Both the position numbers and the translations under genes were made by a program. Under the pieces are notes generated by a model, which was not told the origin of the DNA, made no database searches, and saw nothing but the letters and a program-made list of their open reading frames with translations. DNA of 64,000 nt from Datura wrightii (taxonomy: Eukaryota; Streptophyta; Magnoliopsida; Solanales; Solanaceae): positions 126,489,501-126,553,500 of the forward strand of contig JASDFA010000010.1 in the NCBI GenBank assembly GCA_035772735.1, in the 5' to 3' direction. Positions 29,445 through 41,655 of this stretch are shown here, one piece after another. Numbering within the stretch: position 1 is the first letter of the stretch; each line of letters begins with the position of its first letter.

Positions 29445-31109
29445 TACTCTCACATCTCATGCAATGACACTCACGCATAGCTTCTTTGGCTTGACCATTC
29501 AAGCTACGGCTATACCGATTATTTAATATAGAAAATCATCAAGAAAACATGCATGGTCTCATAAATACAATGAAGTACATCACATTAATATCTCCTAAGC
29601 TCAAAAATCGATTCTCAATCTTGGAAAACTCGTGCAAATCAACTGATCAAGACATCCGACACGAAATTTAATCTCTCGTCAAGCATGTGCCCTCACAACA
29701 CAAGAAAAATTACCCCATTTTCCATCATATGATTTCTAAGGCACTACATGTAGGGGTATATGAATATGATTTCGCTCTCTCTCCCAAAGAATTCACATGC
29801 ATCATGTCATGAACCATAGGCTTGCCTCTAGTGTATTACTCCAGTAATATAAGGATGCGTGATGTAAGATCATGTAGGACTTAATGGGTTGTAATGTAAG
29901 CTAAGGAACTAGTAAATACTGTGGTAACCAATAATAGCAACTAGCTTCCTTAAGCGCTTTTCAATACATCCCACCTTCATTACGGCCATTTTTTCTTCCT
30001 CCATCCTCTCATTCTTGAAATTTTTTCTTTGTTTTTGTTCCCATTTCTTTAAGCACACTCGACATACTAGAAAAGAGTCGTTATGCATCTTTATTTTTTA
30101 ATTTCAACAAGTGCACCTTTGACCTTTCTTTAACTTTCACTACTTCCGCTTTCCTTCCGTTTCGCAATTCTTACTCCTTTACACTGTGGGAAAATTGTTT
30201 TTATTGAGCGCTTAAGAGTTATGGATCAAATTCACGGCTAATGAAAAGAAGGGATTAAGCTCGGTTTGTACCTATTCAAAGAAAGAAAAAAATAGGCTAA
30301 AGGCTCAATGGGGCTAACTAGGATGTACATTCAAGGTAGGTATGATAAGGGAGAACTTTTCGGTTTATTCAAAGAACTGCCTACATCCTTTCCTACAATC
30401 CACATCCTTCATTTCGTTTAGTACACACACCAGGCAAGTTCAAGACACTTCACAATATCATGGAATAATCGAAACCTCACCTTGCACTCATTGCACATGC
30501 TCAACTCAAGACATATTCATAGACTCTTGAATCAGCTAATTACAAGAATTCAGTATTAAGCCTCGATCACACCGAATCGAACTCTATGGCCTAGGTATCT
30601 CAACATGTTTACACATTTGCATGCTTTCATACGAATCACCTTTGCATCTTAATATCATGTACAACACGTAACAAGAATTCCTAACCATGAAGTAGCGACA
30701 CGTTTAGGAGAAAAACAAAAGAAAGAAAAGGAAGAAAAAAACTACTCCTATCGACTACATTTCCCTTAAGACGATCGTCATCCATCCATCATAGGGAACA
30801 ATCGCTATCTACGACTTCGGTTTAATGGGACTATTCTCGGTAAAAGCACCGAAAACAAAGGTTGAGAAACCTAACATAAAAGAAATTCAACAAAAAAATT
30901 TCGATAGAAAAAGATAAAAAATATTAATTTAAAAAATATTTACACAACACAACCAACAACAGCTCAACACAACACACAACAACTCAACATTCATTACAAC
31001 ACCAAATTAATTACAGAACACACAACACAGAGTCACAAGGTCACATTTAGCACAGGCACAACAAACAAAAACAAAACATAAACAAAGCAGCTGGCACCTA
31101 ACTACTCCC
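29445..31109 (-). other. M post-ORF3 spacer, non-coding
   Basis: Collinear with the P spacer in inverse orientation. Only short fortuitous frames; nothing I can assign. Confidence 0.7.
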
Positions 31110-31145
31110 ACCCCACACTTAAACCGAACACTGTCCCCAGTGTTC
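31110..31145 (-). promoter_or_regulatory. Internal hairpin and polypurine-tract copy after M ORF3
   Basis: Minus strand: GAACACTGGGGACAGTGTTC (31145-31126), then GG and TTTAAGTGTGGGGT (31123-31110). This is the same as in P although the surrounding spacers have diverged. Confidence 0.75.
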
Positions 31146-31189
31146 ACATAATTTCAACATATCACAAAGGTTGGGTGGTGAAACTCCCT

Positions 31190-32408
31190 GATCAATCGAA
31201 GTATCAACTTCTTCATCAGGTGCCATTTCTTCGTCTCCCATATCAGAATCGCCCCCCGTCCTCGTCTGACTCAACATCTGAGTCCTCCCGGCGTGTGTCC
31301 TCATCGATAGGGACATCATCATCTATGGGCTCCACAAATGTGGGCCCCACTCTGCATAGAGCCCGGGCATTCTCGTTGAATGGGTAATCCAACTTGAGCT
31401 GCCAAAGCTCATCCTCTGTTGCCGGCCTCCCGCCTATGCGCAGCTGCAACATCTGCATCCCGTACATGCGGGCCATGTACTGATCATCCCGAGCATGTCG
31501 CTTGGCTAGTGTGAGCACCAGCCCATAAGTAGTGTCAGGTGCCTTGGTTTTGGTGACATCCAAGGAATTCCTGTCGATCTATGGGATGTAATCTAGGGCC
31601 TCCTCCTCAATATCGTGGCCCCTCAGGAACGTGGTAAGCAGACCACCGAACCCATATCCATGCCCCTGATGCAGTCGGGCTCTCTTCATGGAAGAGATGA
31701 TTACCGCCCCAACATTGATTTTCAGCCCCTTCATCAGGGCATATACCAAGAAAACTCTACCCGGGTGACATTTGTCATGTGCACCCTCGGGATCAGGCAT
31801 GAACACACAATTTTCAGCCAAATCCGGGCCTCCCGGTTCATCTGAGAGTAGGGCAATGTCTCAATGTGGCCCCTCTCCTTGTGCCTACCCCACCTGGCTA
31901 TCGATCGGGCTCCACATAAGGTGCGTCTGATGTCCGCATAGGGTGGAGTGATGTTCAGCTGAAGGAGGACATGAGCGTCTGTGTCCCGCGCCCCCAGGAT
32001 TGCATTCAAGTGATGGGGCTCAAAAGTGACAACCTTCCCCCTGATTTTGACGGTGTGACTGCGTAAGGTCGGGTTCCAATTGGCATAGAGCTCCCGGATA
32101 AGATGGAGATTGCACTCCCTGGGCTCTTCGAAGATGAAGTTAAGCCTAGCGGTGTCAATCCTGTGTACAATTTGCGGGAATTCCTGTGCCAGCGACTCCC
32201 GTGCTATCTGCTCCTCCGGGAAGTATTTGGTTTCTTTATGTTTAGCATACCACTTCTTCCCCTCATCTGTCACCCATCTGGTTCCATATTATCGGCGTTG
32301 GCCTCTAGGAACCGCTAGTGCAACTGGAACTGCTGTTCCCAGTCTGACCCTTTTTCTGTTGGCGCCCGATGTGGATGCGCCCTTGCCCTTGTCTTGTCTG
32401 CCTGACAT
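31190..32408 (-). pseudogene. M ORF3, decayed copy
   Basis: Minus-strand ATG at 32408-32406 (MSGRQDKGKGASTSG). A TAA (32291-32289) replaces a Lys codon in the QRRKYG motif, near codon 39. The frame is then open over WVTDEGKKWYAKHKE, IRELYANWNPTLRSHTVKI and LPYSQMNREARIWLKIVCSC. A frameshift near 31760 moves to LVYALMKGLKINVGAVIISSM. A TAG (near 31578) and a shift near 31245 precede the acidic end GGDSDMGDEEMAPDEEVD. Clearly homologous to P ORF3. Confidence 0.9.
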
Positions 32409-32413
32409 TGTTC

Positions 32414-33045
32414 CTGTACATTCAAACATACAGTCCCAGTGTTATGCAAGTCATAATTAGCTACAACTTAAGGTTGGGTGTAATTGGGTCACCCCACACT
32501 TAGTCTTTAGCCGCAATCAAAACAATTCGACAAGACATACATGATTTTTCTATTCTTAGCATTCAACTGGCTTAGTGCATTCATATAAATCGATGGAATA
32601 ATTACTATGTACTACTCAGACTTCGTACAATCAATACAAATTTCTCCATCGATTAAATTACATCATCATAGCACTTAACAATTTTTCAACAACCTATGTA
32701 ATTCTCCAATTGCATTCTCCCGAAAATTCCTTTCTAATTTAGCATATTCAACATCAATCACAATATATTTAACTTCACCCAACATGCACAACCCAATTTG
32801 TTTCAACATTTCAAAGAATCTAGTCTTCTTCCTATTTAATTTTCAACCCTAGCTATCAATTTCGCAAGAATTTCAATCAAACATGCAATCATTGAGTTCA
32901 TATACTCACAACGATACTATGAACATCATTCAATCATAACTCAAGTAAACTCAAGCTTAATTCTCACTTAGGGCAAGGTTTAATCACCAAACATGTTCAA
33001 GAATCGAAAATTTGAGCAAAAATAAGGAAAAAATCAAGAACATAC
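32414..33045 (-). other. Candidate leader intron of M ORF3 (632 bp)
   Basis: Minus strand: 5' site TAAAG|GTATGTTC and 3' site TGTACAG|GAACAATG, 5 nt before the ORF3 ATG. A polypurine-tract-like copy (TAAGTGTGGGGT) lies inside at 32502-32491, as in P. Confidence 0.5.
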
Positions 33046-33204
33046 CTTTAATTTGATGAAGTCAAAGAAAACTCGAAGGAATTCGATCCTTAGGTCTGTG
33101 TCACATTGGGGGAGAAGGGGATTTTGGGTGTGGGTCGCAGATGGAATGGGAAAGTGGGAATAAAATGAAGGAAATTGGGGTTTAACAGTTATTTTTCACG
33201 CGGG

Positions 33205-33415
33205 TTACCGGTGACCCGGTATGACCCGATGCGAAATAACACTCAACGTGTCACGGAGTGCAACACGGAGCACTGCCTCTATGACACGGAGCCATCATGC
33301 AGGCATTCTGGATTTTAAAAAAATCCAAAATAGGCCTCAACGTGTCATGGAGGGTAACGCAGGGGCCCTCCTCCGTGACACGGAGCCATCGCGCAGGCTC
33401 ACTGTAATGTGCCAA
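33205..33415 (-). promoter_or_regulatory. M ORF3 upstream palindrome module
   Basis: Minus-strand counterpart of the P module, with two CTCCGTG..CACGGAG-type units (CTCCGTGACACGTT and variants). It is followed by the CGGGTCACCGG region. The TATA-like sequence of P is changed to TGTTATTTCG here. Confidence 0.5.
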
Positions 33416-33610
33416 TTTTTATTTTCTTACCTCGAAATTTTTTCTTTGTGCTTTTTTGTATTTTTGCCCTCCGTTCCACCTGAAAATCATTTCACCAAAA
33501 AAAAAAATTTGGTTATACATCATAGGTTTCAACACAAAACGTTTTTTATTTTTTCTTTTTCTTTGTTTTTTTTTTTTTGAAATAATTCTACTCTTTTATT
33601 ACAACACATT

Positions 33611-33628
33611 CACGGGTTGCCTCCCGTG
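33611..33628 (-). promoter_or_regulatory. M AGGCAA-loop hairpin
   Basis: CACGGGAGGCAACCCGTG on the minus strand, 40 nt after the integrase stop. It is preceded by a conserved block GCCGCGACGGTAAATCAGGC. Position and sequence match P. Confidence 0.85.
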
Positions 33629-33668
33629 CAACGCCTGATTTACCGTCGCGGCTCGACGCTATTCATGC

Positions 33669-34760
33669 TCAATCATCCTCTAGAGTGATGGACATCTTCT
33701 CTCGAATAACGTCCTCACCCCAATAATGCTTACATCGTTGCCCATTTACCAAAAATGTGGCATTTCTATATTCTTGCCACAACTCCACTGCCCCGTGTGG
33801 GGTCATTCTCACCACTTCAAATGGCCCTGACCATTTGGACCACAATTTTTCTGGAAAAAGCTTCAGTCTCGAATTAAATAGCAACACCTTCTGCCCTGGC
33901 TCAAAGATCCGATGCACCATATGCCTATCGTTCCACCTCTTCGTTTTCTCCTTGTAGCATTTGGCACTTTCATAAGCATGCCATTGAAACTCATCGAGTT
34001 CGCTGAGTTGCATCAACCTCTTCTTCCCTGCTAGCTCCGGATCCATGTTCAACTTTCTCAAAGCCCAAAAAGCTCGATGTTCTAGCTCCACAGGAAGATG
34101 ACACGCCTTTCCGTAGACCAATCTGTACGGAGAAGTCCCAATGGGTGTCTTGTACGCAGTTTTATAAGCCCACAACGCATCGTCGAGTTTGCTTGACCAA
34201 TCAATTCATTGTGCATTCACTGTCTTCTGTAGAATCTGCTTTATCTCTTTGTTTGACACATCCACTTCCCACTAGTTTGGGGATGATACGCTGTTGCTAC
34301 CTTGTAGCGCACCCCATACTTAGCTAGAAAATTCTTGAAACTTGCATTCACAAAATGAGCCCCTCCATCACTGATAATGGCTCGGGGTGTCCCGAACCTG
34401 GTGAAAATATGCTTTTTCACAAATTTTGTTACCACCTTGGTGTCATTCCTGGGGCAAGCTGTTGCTTCGACCCACTTGGATACATAATCAACGGTTACCA
34501 AGATGTAACGATTACCAAATGACGGTGGGAACGGGCCCATGAAATCTATTCCCCATACATTAAAGATCTCCAATTCTAATATCTGCTGCAGTGGCATCTC
34601 CTGCCTTCTACCAATTGTGCCTATTTTTTGACATCTATCTCACATTTTTACATATGCCATAGAGTCTTTGAACAGTATAGGCCAAAATAAACCTAACTAT
34701 AGCACCTTGTGCGCTGTCCGCTCGCCTCGGTAGTGCCCTCCATATAATGATGAGTGACAA
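33669..34760 (-). pseudogene. M integrase
   Basis: Athila-type integrase in two main frames. The first (34597-34241) holds D in VWGIDFMGPFPPS and D in AIISDGGAHF, and runs to YHPQTSG, where a frameshift occurs. The Glu of the DDE triad (in NKEIKQIL) is in the next frame. The second (34175-33669) carries WAYKTAYKTPIGTSPYRLVY, KACHLPVELEHRAFWALR and LLFNSRLKLFPEKLWSKWSGPF, to the stop. The N-terminal zinc region (34600-34760) has several stops. It would catalyse strand transfer if intact. Confidence 0.9.
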
Positions 34761-34785
34761 TCCTCAATACTTCTGCAATCTAGCT

Positions 34786-35430
34786 CTATGGAATGCATCT
34801 TCTCATCACCTGATCCGGTCCCTGCTTAATCAAGTACAACTCATCCCAAACATAATACCTACAATCATGTCTCAACTTCTGTTTTTGTTGAGCCGTAGCC
34901 TCCGGTGGATAGACTCCACTTACCAGCAAATTCACAATGTCTGCATACCAAGGGATTTCAGCTTCCCTTATTGCCAAGAGCTGCTCATCCGGGAACTCTT
35001 CCTTGATGTTGTCACCTTCCTTCACATGCAACCGGCTTTCCAATAGAGATAGGTGATCTTCCACTTGATTCTCGCTCCCTTTTCTGTCCCAAATCTCTAG
35101 GTCAAGCTCTTGTAACAATAATATCCATCTGATCAGCCTGGGCTTTGCATCCTTCTTGTTAAATAGATACCCAATTGTTGCATGATCAGTATACACCACT
35201 ACTTTAGAACCCACCAAGTAGGACCTAAATTTGTCAAATGCGAACACCAATGCTAGCATCTCCTTTTCCGTGACTGTATAATTGACTTAGGCTGCATCAA
35301 GTGTTTTGCTTGCATAATGAATGGAATGAAAAATTCTATTCCTCTGCTGCCCCAATACAGCTCCTACAACCACATCGCTTGCATCATACATTAATTCATA
35401 CGGTTTCTCCCAATCCAGAGAAATTAGAAT
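34786..35430 (-). pseudogene. M RNase H
   Basis: RNase H block with D in LMYDASDVVVGAVLGQ, a TAA at about 35286-35284 where Gln is usual (DAAQVNYTV), E in TEKEMLALVFAFDKF, D in VYTDHATIGYL, and DRKGSENQVEDHLS near the end. The frame from 35259 to 34786 continues through the tether PDEQLLAIREAEIPWYADI to QVMRRCIP. Only a few point changes separate it from a readable frame. Confidence 0.9.
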
Positions 35431-37160
35431 AGGTGCTTCTACCAGTTTCTGTTTCAACTCCTCGAATGCTTTAACACAATCCTCATCAAACTTGAACTTC
35501 ACCTTTTTTTCTAGCAACCGGCATATCGGTCTAGAAATTTTAGAGAAGTTCTTGATGAACCGTCTGTAGAACCCTGCATGTCCGAGAAAACTACGAACAC
35601 CCTTCACTGACATAGGTGGTGGTAGCTTTTCAATCACTTCGATCTTTGCACGATCTACTTCCAACCCCTTGCAGGACACCTTATGGCCAAGTACGATACC
35701 CTCCTTGACTAAAAAATGACATTTCTCCCAGTTGAGTACAAGGTTGGAGTCTTCACATCGAGCTAGCACCCTGTCAAGATTCTACAAACATGTAGCAAAC
35801 GAATTACCGGAAACAGAAAAATCATCCATAAATACCTCGATGAAATCTTCCACCATATCGTGAAAGATCGCTATCATGCATCTCTGGAATGTGGCGGGTG
35901 CATTGCATAGACCAAATGGCATCCGCCTGAAAGCATATGTCCCATAAGGACATGTAAAGGTGGTCTTCTCTTGGTCCTCCGGTGCTATGGCTATTTGGTT
36001 ATATCCAGAATATCCATCAAGGAAACAATAATATTCTTGACCTGCCAACCTGTCCAATATCTGATCAATAAATGGGATAGGATAATGATCTTTCCTTGTG
36101 TCCTCATTGAGCTTTCTGTAGTCCATGCAAATTCGCCAGCCTGTGACTGTGCGTGTAGGAATCAACTCATTCTTCTCGTTGGTGACCACGGTCATCCCTC
36201 CTTTCTTTGGGACACACTGAACGGGGCTGACCCATTCACTGTCTAAAATGGGATAGACCACACCTGCATCAAGCCACTTGATCACTTCCTTCCTAACTAC
36301 ATCCTTCATCACCGGATTCAACCTCCGCTGATGTTGTACAGTTGTCTTTGCTCCTTCCTCCATAAAAATCCTGTGTGTGCAAAAAGCTGGATTGATTCCC
36401 CCAATGTCTGACATTTGCCACCCTATTGCTTTCTCCTGCCTCTTGAGAACCACCAATGCATCCTCTACCTGTGCCTCTGTCAGTTCTACGGAGATGATGA
36501 CTGGCAAGGTGTCATCTTCCCCCCAAAATACATACTTCAGATGTGGAGGCAATGTCTTCAACTCCAATTTTGGTGCTTCCTCAATAGATGGTTTTGGCAA
36601 TGGTTCAAAGGACCTCATCAATGGCTGAAAGTCTTGCTTCCTGGGAAACCATTTTGGTTCATTCAACATTTGCACCATCTCATACGTATCCCTGTCTTCG
36701 AAATGATTGGAGCCCATCAAAGCTCTCTCCAAAGGATACTGAGAATCAACAATCTGAAGAATTGCTTCCTGATTTATCACATTGACTGCTGATAGCTCCT
36801 CATAAATGGTCGGAAGCTTCATGGCCTTATACACATCAAACACCTCCACTTTATCATGTGCTCGCATGGTTAGCTGCTCCACAACTACATCAATCAATGC
36901 TCGCCCGATTGCCAAGAAAGGACGCCCCAAAATAAATGGGACTTTCGCATCCGGCTCAAGATCCAAAATAATAAAATCTACCGGGAAAATGAGGGAGCCC
37001 ACTTGCACTAGCACATCCTCCACAATACCATCTGGTCTGGCCAAAGAATCGTCTGCTAGCTGCAAGATCACTGTAGTTGGTCTAGGACTGCCCAACCCCA
37101 ACTTCTTAAAGACCGATGTCGGCATCAAGTTTATGCTCGCTCCCAAATCACACAGTCCAC
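35287..37160 (-). pseudogene. M protease and reverse transcriptase
   Basis: A 454-residue open stretch (37146-35782) begins at the protease active site, where D-L-G is encoded just upstream of GASINLMPTS. It continues through ILGRPFLAIGRALIDV, the linker PSIEEAPKLELKTLP, and RT motifs KWLDAGVVYPILDSEWVSPV, RICMDYRKLN, FLDGYSGYNQIAIAPED, MPFGLCNAPATFQRCM and the catalytic VFMDDFSV. A TAG at about 35781-35779 interrupts CLxNLDRVL. The rest (35769-35287) carries LNWEKCHFLVKEGIVLGH and SFLGHAGFYRRFIKNFSKI. A TGA lies at the protease entry (IGQSI-stop-ACG, from CGA). RT is the best preserved of the Athila type here. Confidence 0.92.
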
Positions 37161-39040
37161 AAGCTCAGATACTTTGCCCGATTGTGATCTGAATGGTAAA
37201 GCTCCCAGGGTCCTTGAGCTTTGTCGGCAACCTGTTCTGTATCCGGGAAGTTCACTCCTCAGTAAGCGCCACCATAGCATACTCTGTCAATCTGCTTTTG
37301 TTTGCTACGATGTCCTTGATATACTTTGCATATTTCAGCACTCCCTATAAAACATCAACCAAAGGTAAATTAATGTGTACCTATTTCAACACCTCCATGA
37401 ACTTCTTAAAGCAAGCTTCTTCCTTGTGCTTCTTTAATCTTTGAGGGAACGGGGGTGGTGGTCTTTTTGCTTCAGCTGCCTTTTCCTTCCCCCTCTCATC
37501 ATCACGTTCCCCATCTTTTTCCACTGCTCCTGATTGCTGAGATGGTCTTTCTGGTTCCACCTCCTTGAGTTGTAGTCCTCTCCTTATGGTCACTACATTG
37601 ACCTGTTTGGGATTTGGGTCAGTGTCACTTAGTAGTCCTCCTCTGGGCCTGGTGTTTTGAGCTCCAGCTAGTTGTCCAAACTGGTACTCCAATGCCTTTG
37701 TAGCTAACCGCTGATTTTTCATGTCTGCCGCTAATTTCACATAATCAGCCTGCATTTGCGCTTGGTGAGCTATCATTGTTTTAAACATGTCCTCAATGTT
37801 ATTGGTGGGTGGAGGAGGTGCATTGTTTCCTCTGTATTGAGACTGAAAATTCTGATGCCCCCCTTAATTTCTCTGCACACCTTGATTCGAACTCTGCCCT
37901 TGATGGCTATTACTACCCCAAGAGAAATTCGGATGATTCCTCCAATTTGAGTTGTAACTATTACCATACTGTGGATTATTATTCCTCTAGACGTTCCCAA
38001 CAAAGTTTACTGAATCTGGATTTGCACCACAACACTCAGTTGAGTGTTCATTACTCCCACATACTTCACACCATACCTGCTGCACTACATTGATTGGGGC
38101 TTGTGCTTGATTCAAGCTCATACTGCTGAAGTGGGTGTTGAGTTGATTTTGCAACGCAACTTTCTATGCAGCGATAGCTGTAAAACCATCCACCTCAAAG
38201 ACTCCTGCCACTTTCCTTGTTCCTCCTCGTGATGAGTCCGCATTCCATTCTGGATTTCCCTGTGAAATACGATTCAACAAAGTATAAAGCTCCTCATAAG
38301 TCTTTTCTAATGCCTGTTCCCCAGCTGTTGAGTCTAGCAAAATTTTGTATGTGGTTCCAAACCCTCAATGAAAGTATGTACCAACACATCATTGGACTGG
38401 TGATAGCGAGGACAATCCCATAACATTACTTTTAACCTTTCCCAAGCTTGATATAGATTCTCACCCCCTCTTTGTTTAAAACTTAGAATCTGACTTCTAA
38501 GTCTTGCTGTTTTCCTAGATGGAAAGAATTGTATCAAAAACTTTCTTGCAAGATCATCCCAAGTGGTGATAGAGTTAGGTGGTTCAGCTTTCAACCACCT
38601 CTTTGCTTCCCCCAATAATGAAAATGGGAATAATGTAAGCCTCACCTAGTCGGATGATACTCTAGCGGGGATGTAAGTGTCACTTATCTCCAAAAGATTT
38701 TGGAGATGTTGTTGTGATCTTCATGAGGGAGACATGTGAATTGCCCGCTGGTGTGCAACAACTGCACCATGTTCTGTTTAAGCTCAAACCTCCCTCCTGG
38801 CTCTAGTCTGCGAATACTAGATGTAACATTGTTTTCATATGGGATTGCCACTTCGCGAACTGGCCTTGCTGCCATTTCCTCGGGCACTAAAACTGCACTC
38901 ACAAGTGGTGTATTTTGTTGTTGCTCCAGAATCGCCTGTCTTAGCAACTGCAGCTTCTTCTCTAGAGCTTCCCTTATTTGATGATGAAATTGTCTTTCCG
39001 GCTCTATATATGAATCCACCAACTCCTTATCTCTTACCAG
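37161..39040 (-). pseudogene. gag: M gag
   Basis: Collinear with P gag. The visible start segment is ELVDSYIEPERQFHHQIREA (39031 downward), with no clear ATG in frame. Breaks occur near 38690-38640, 38335 and 38160-37790. Recognisable parts are FELKQNMVQLLHTSGQFTCL, GEAKRWLKAEPPNSITTWDD, HTFIEGLEPHTK, the zinc knuckle CEVCGSNEHSTECC (38070-38029), EDMFKTMIAHQAQMQADYVK, and an end near 37200 with DPGSFTIQITIGQ. The Q/N-rich region is mostly in another frame. Confidence 0.88.
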
Positions 39041-39148
39041 TGTTCAGAAGAATTTAATATCTGCAAGAGAAAGGCTAAAATCTTGTTGTCAGCACTTATA
39101 TAGAATTTGTAAACTAACACTAAGAAAATAAATTTACCAATTGCCAGT

Positions 39149-39169
39149 CCCCGGCAACGGCGCCAAAAA
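39149..39169 (-). promoter_or_regulatory. M primer-binding site (Athila type)
   Basis: Minus strand TTGGCGCCGTTGCCGGGG, two bases from the LTR terminus; same PBS as P. Confidence 0.93.
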
Positions 39170-39171
39170 CT

Positions 39172-40674
39172 TATTCGGATTATGATGACTACACGTAAGT
39201 GCATGTGGTCGAACAAGTAGTAAAGTGGCTTATTTTAAGCCAAGTATCGATCCCACAGGGACTGAACTACGGTATTAATTAACTTAAGCGTCAGTGAACT
39301 ATATCTTTATGAATGCAGACAACCAACTAAATAATATTTTGAGAGTAAAAGTTTACTAAGTAATAAGAATCTAAGTCAAAATTATTATTTGAGTCCGAAC
39401 AATAGCAATGAGCAAGCTGAGGTTAAGACAAACATGCAGGGAAGTAATTTATCGATTCAATTCAGCTAATCTTTTCTTTGGTTGCTAGTCAAGAATTATT
39501 GCCTATGGATTGGATCTTTTGACTCCTATCAAATTATGAATCATGAGACCTTAATCTACATTTCTGTGATAAAAGAATTTCATGCTCTAGCCATACATAA
39601 CCGATTCCTTAATTGAGTAATAAGACTTTCAGATATATTTCTATTCTGAATGTAAATCTTTTCTCAATTTTTACAGCTAAGCAAAGATCATATCCTACCA
39701 ATTCACATCTATCCAATTTCTTTCCTTTTCAAAATCAAAATTGGATTTCTAGATATACATTGACATTGGCCAAACATCAATGCAGTAAGAACAAGAATTG
39801 ATAGAACAACCATTGAAGAAAAGATGAAAACTGAAATGATCAACAATTACATTCCTCTACAATTGTTCTTAACCTCAACAACAAGTGAATTAGCCACTCA
39901 TTTGTGGATTAAACATCATCAAATAAGTAGAATTCATACAAAGAATAGAGATTAAAGAGAAAGAGAAAGAGAAGAACCCTAGAATTTCCGTTCTCTCAAT
40001 TGCCTGTAACCCACGTTCTTGCTCAACCAAGTCAGAATGTTTAAAATAAAACCTAAGTGTGTTATTTATACTCTTGAGATGTTTTCCCGAAATAACAAGC
40101 AACGTGGCACGGAGTGTATCGTGAAGCACTCCCTCCGTTCCACGGGGGTATCGCAGATCCTCATTGGAAGTCGGCTCCCAAGAAAATGCACCTCAACGTG
40201 GCACGGCTTGCATCATGGAGCCTTGCCTCCGTTCCAAGGTGCTATCGCGCACCTTCACTGGAACTTTAGGTTCCATGTAATTACACTCAACGTGACACAA
40301 AGTGCATCGCAGAGCACTGCCTCCGTGTCACGGAGGTAACGCGAGCCTCCATTGTAATTTGGCAGAATTAATTCATCCGAGGCAGAATGCCTCCGCGATG
40401 GCAGCGTGACACGGCTCCATCGCGGAGCCCTTATTTTTGCTGCTCTCCCTTGTCATTTTCCACTCCTTGTTTCCAAGTCCATTCCCGCTCTTCACCAACA
40501 TGTATATTAGCTTCCCAAAATTTTCTTTTACCTGTAAAACAACACTAATCATGTTGGTTAGTATAAATTCACATTTAAGTAAGAATCACATGAGAATATA
40601 CACATAACGATAGATAAACAAGTCGAAATGAAGCATTTGAGTATCACTTGGGCATGCAATTCTGCCCAAGATCA
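39172..40674 (-). repeat. M 5' LTR (1503 bp)
   Basis: Minus-strand start TGATCTTGGGCAGAATTGC at 40674. The end is AATCCGAATA, where the 3' LTR has AATCCGAACA. Terminal hairpin at 40647-40670. TATA (TATAAATA, minus) at 40063-40070. GTGGCACGGAG module at about 40100-40430. Over the first 135 bp it differs from the 3' LTR at about 8 sites, so it is older than P. Confidence 0.94.
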
Positions 40675-40679
40675 CACTC

Positions 40680-41367
40680 CTAGAAAAGAATTTAGCTACT
40701 CATGATTGAGGAAAGAGAAATTAAACCAAGGAACAATTCATCAATTCCATTCATCATTAGAAAATAAAATTCAATTATCAGCTCAAGGTCTGCAACAATG
40801 GAGTTTTTATCCTAATGAAAGTGAAGAAGAAAGTAGAATGTACTATGTCTTACTTTCTATAACATTCTCTCTAGTGTGATTACCTTCTTATGTACAATTG
40901 GGTTAAAATCAACCTATATTCTATGCACAGGTATCCAAAAATATCCTTGGAAGCTTCTCAGTTACACTTGTGCCCTTTTTGGATGATTTTGCCCTTCAAC
41001 AGTGACACGGGTCATTTGTGTGGCACCTGCGTTTCGTAGGGTGCCATTGCACGTCTCAAAGATCCTCTTTTTAAGCCTAAGAAGTGTCCTTTTCATGTTA
41101 TCGATGGTGGTACATGCAGTAACAGATGCTAGTCTATGGCTCACAGGTCTGATTTAGCCAATCTTCAGATTCTTCTGTGTGGCACCTGCATTTCACAGGG
41201 GCCATTGTGTGGCACACATGTCCTTTTGTTCTTCCATTATATTTCTTTTAGTTCAATTCCTTCATTTTCTTGGTTTTAATCAAATGCCTGCATAAAAGAA
41301 GAGAAGAGGCATAAATCCTTTCTAAATTGTATGAGCCGAATGAGTTGGTAATTTACCAACTCGTCTA
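40680..41367 (-). repeat. F (right part): minus-strand LTR fragment hosting M
   Basis: LTR-like on the minus strand. Near its proposed start is a perfect inverted repeat about one base (GAGTTGGTAA-A-TTACCAACTC, 41342-41362), the position where S2, P and M LTRs have a terminal hairpin. It contains GTGTGGCACCTGC repeats like other LTR modules, and the GAGTAGCTAAATTC region seen in P/M LTRs. Termini are approximate. I infer that 17900-18079 is its other end. Confidence 0.5.
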
Positions 41368-41655
41368 TAGGAGGCCTGAACTAAGTAGCTAGAAAGTTAT
41401 TTGAAATCATCCACCTCTTTCGGGGGTATAACTGGGGAGATGCCTGGCCCAATGGCAGACCTATATCAGTAAATGTAGTTTCTTACAATTGTCCCTTGGG
41501 ACTTAGGACATCTCAGTTAACCACTAACTCCATTATGAACATAATGACGTTGTAATAGCCCTTGGCCATAATCTGTTTGAAAACCGTACTAAAATCTTCG
41601 CTTATCTGACGGCCTGCATTTAGCTCTTGGTCTTAAAACTTATATATATATATAT
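41368..41655. other. Unassigned 288 bp
   Basis: Between fragment F and the C4 LTR. No coding signal or match to other parts of the window; it ends in a short TA run (about 41640-41655). Confidence 0.5.

Larger units (their letters stand above)
18080..40674 (-). mobile_element. M: full-structure Athila-like element, minus strand, split by P
   Basis: Reading the minus strand: 5' LTR (40674-39172), PBS, gag, protease, RT, RNase H, integrase, AGGCAA hairpin, ORF3 with leader intron, polypurine tract, 3' LTR (29406-28586 and 18761-18080). Without the P insertion it is about 12.77 kb, and both LTRs come to 1503 bp. Flanks are CACCC (18075-18079) and CACTC (40675-40679), a 5-bp target duplication with one change. 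Confidence 0.92.

Noticed and set aside
41640..41655. TA run next to C4 as a target duplication
   Set aside because: The other C4 end is outside the window, so it cannot be tested, and TA runs are common.
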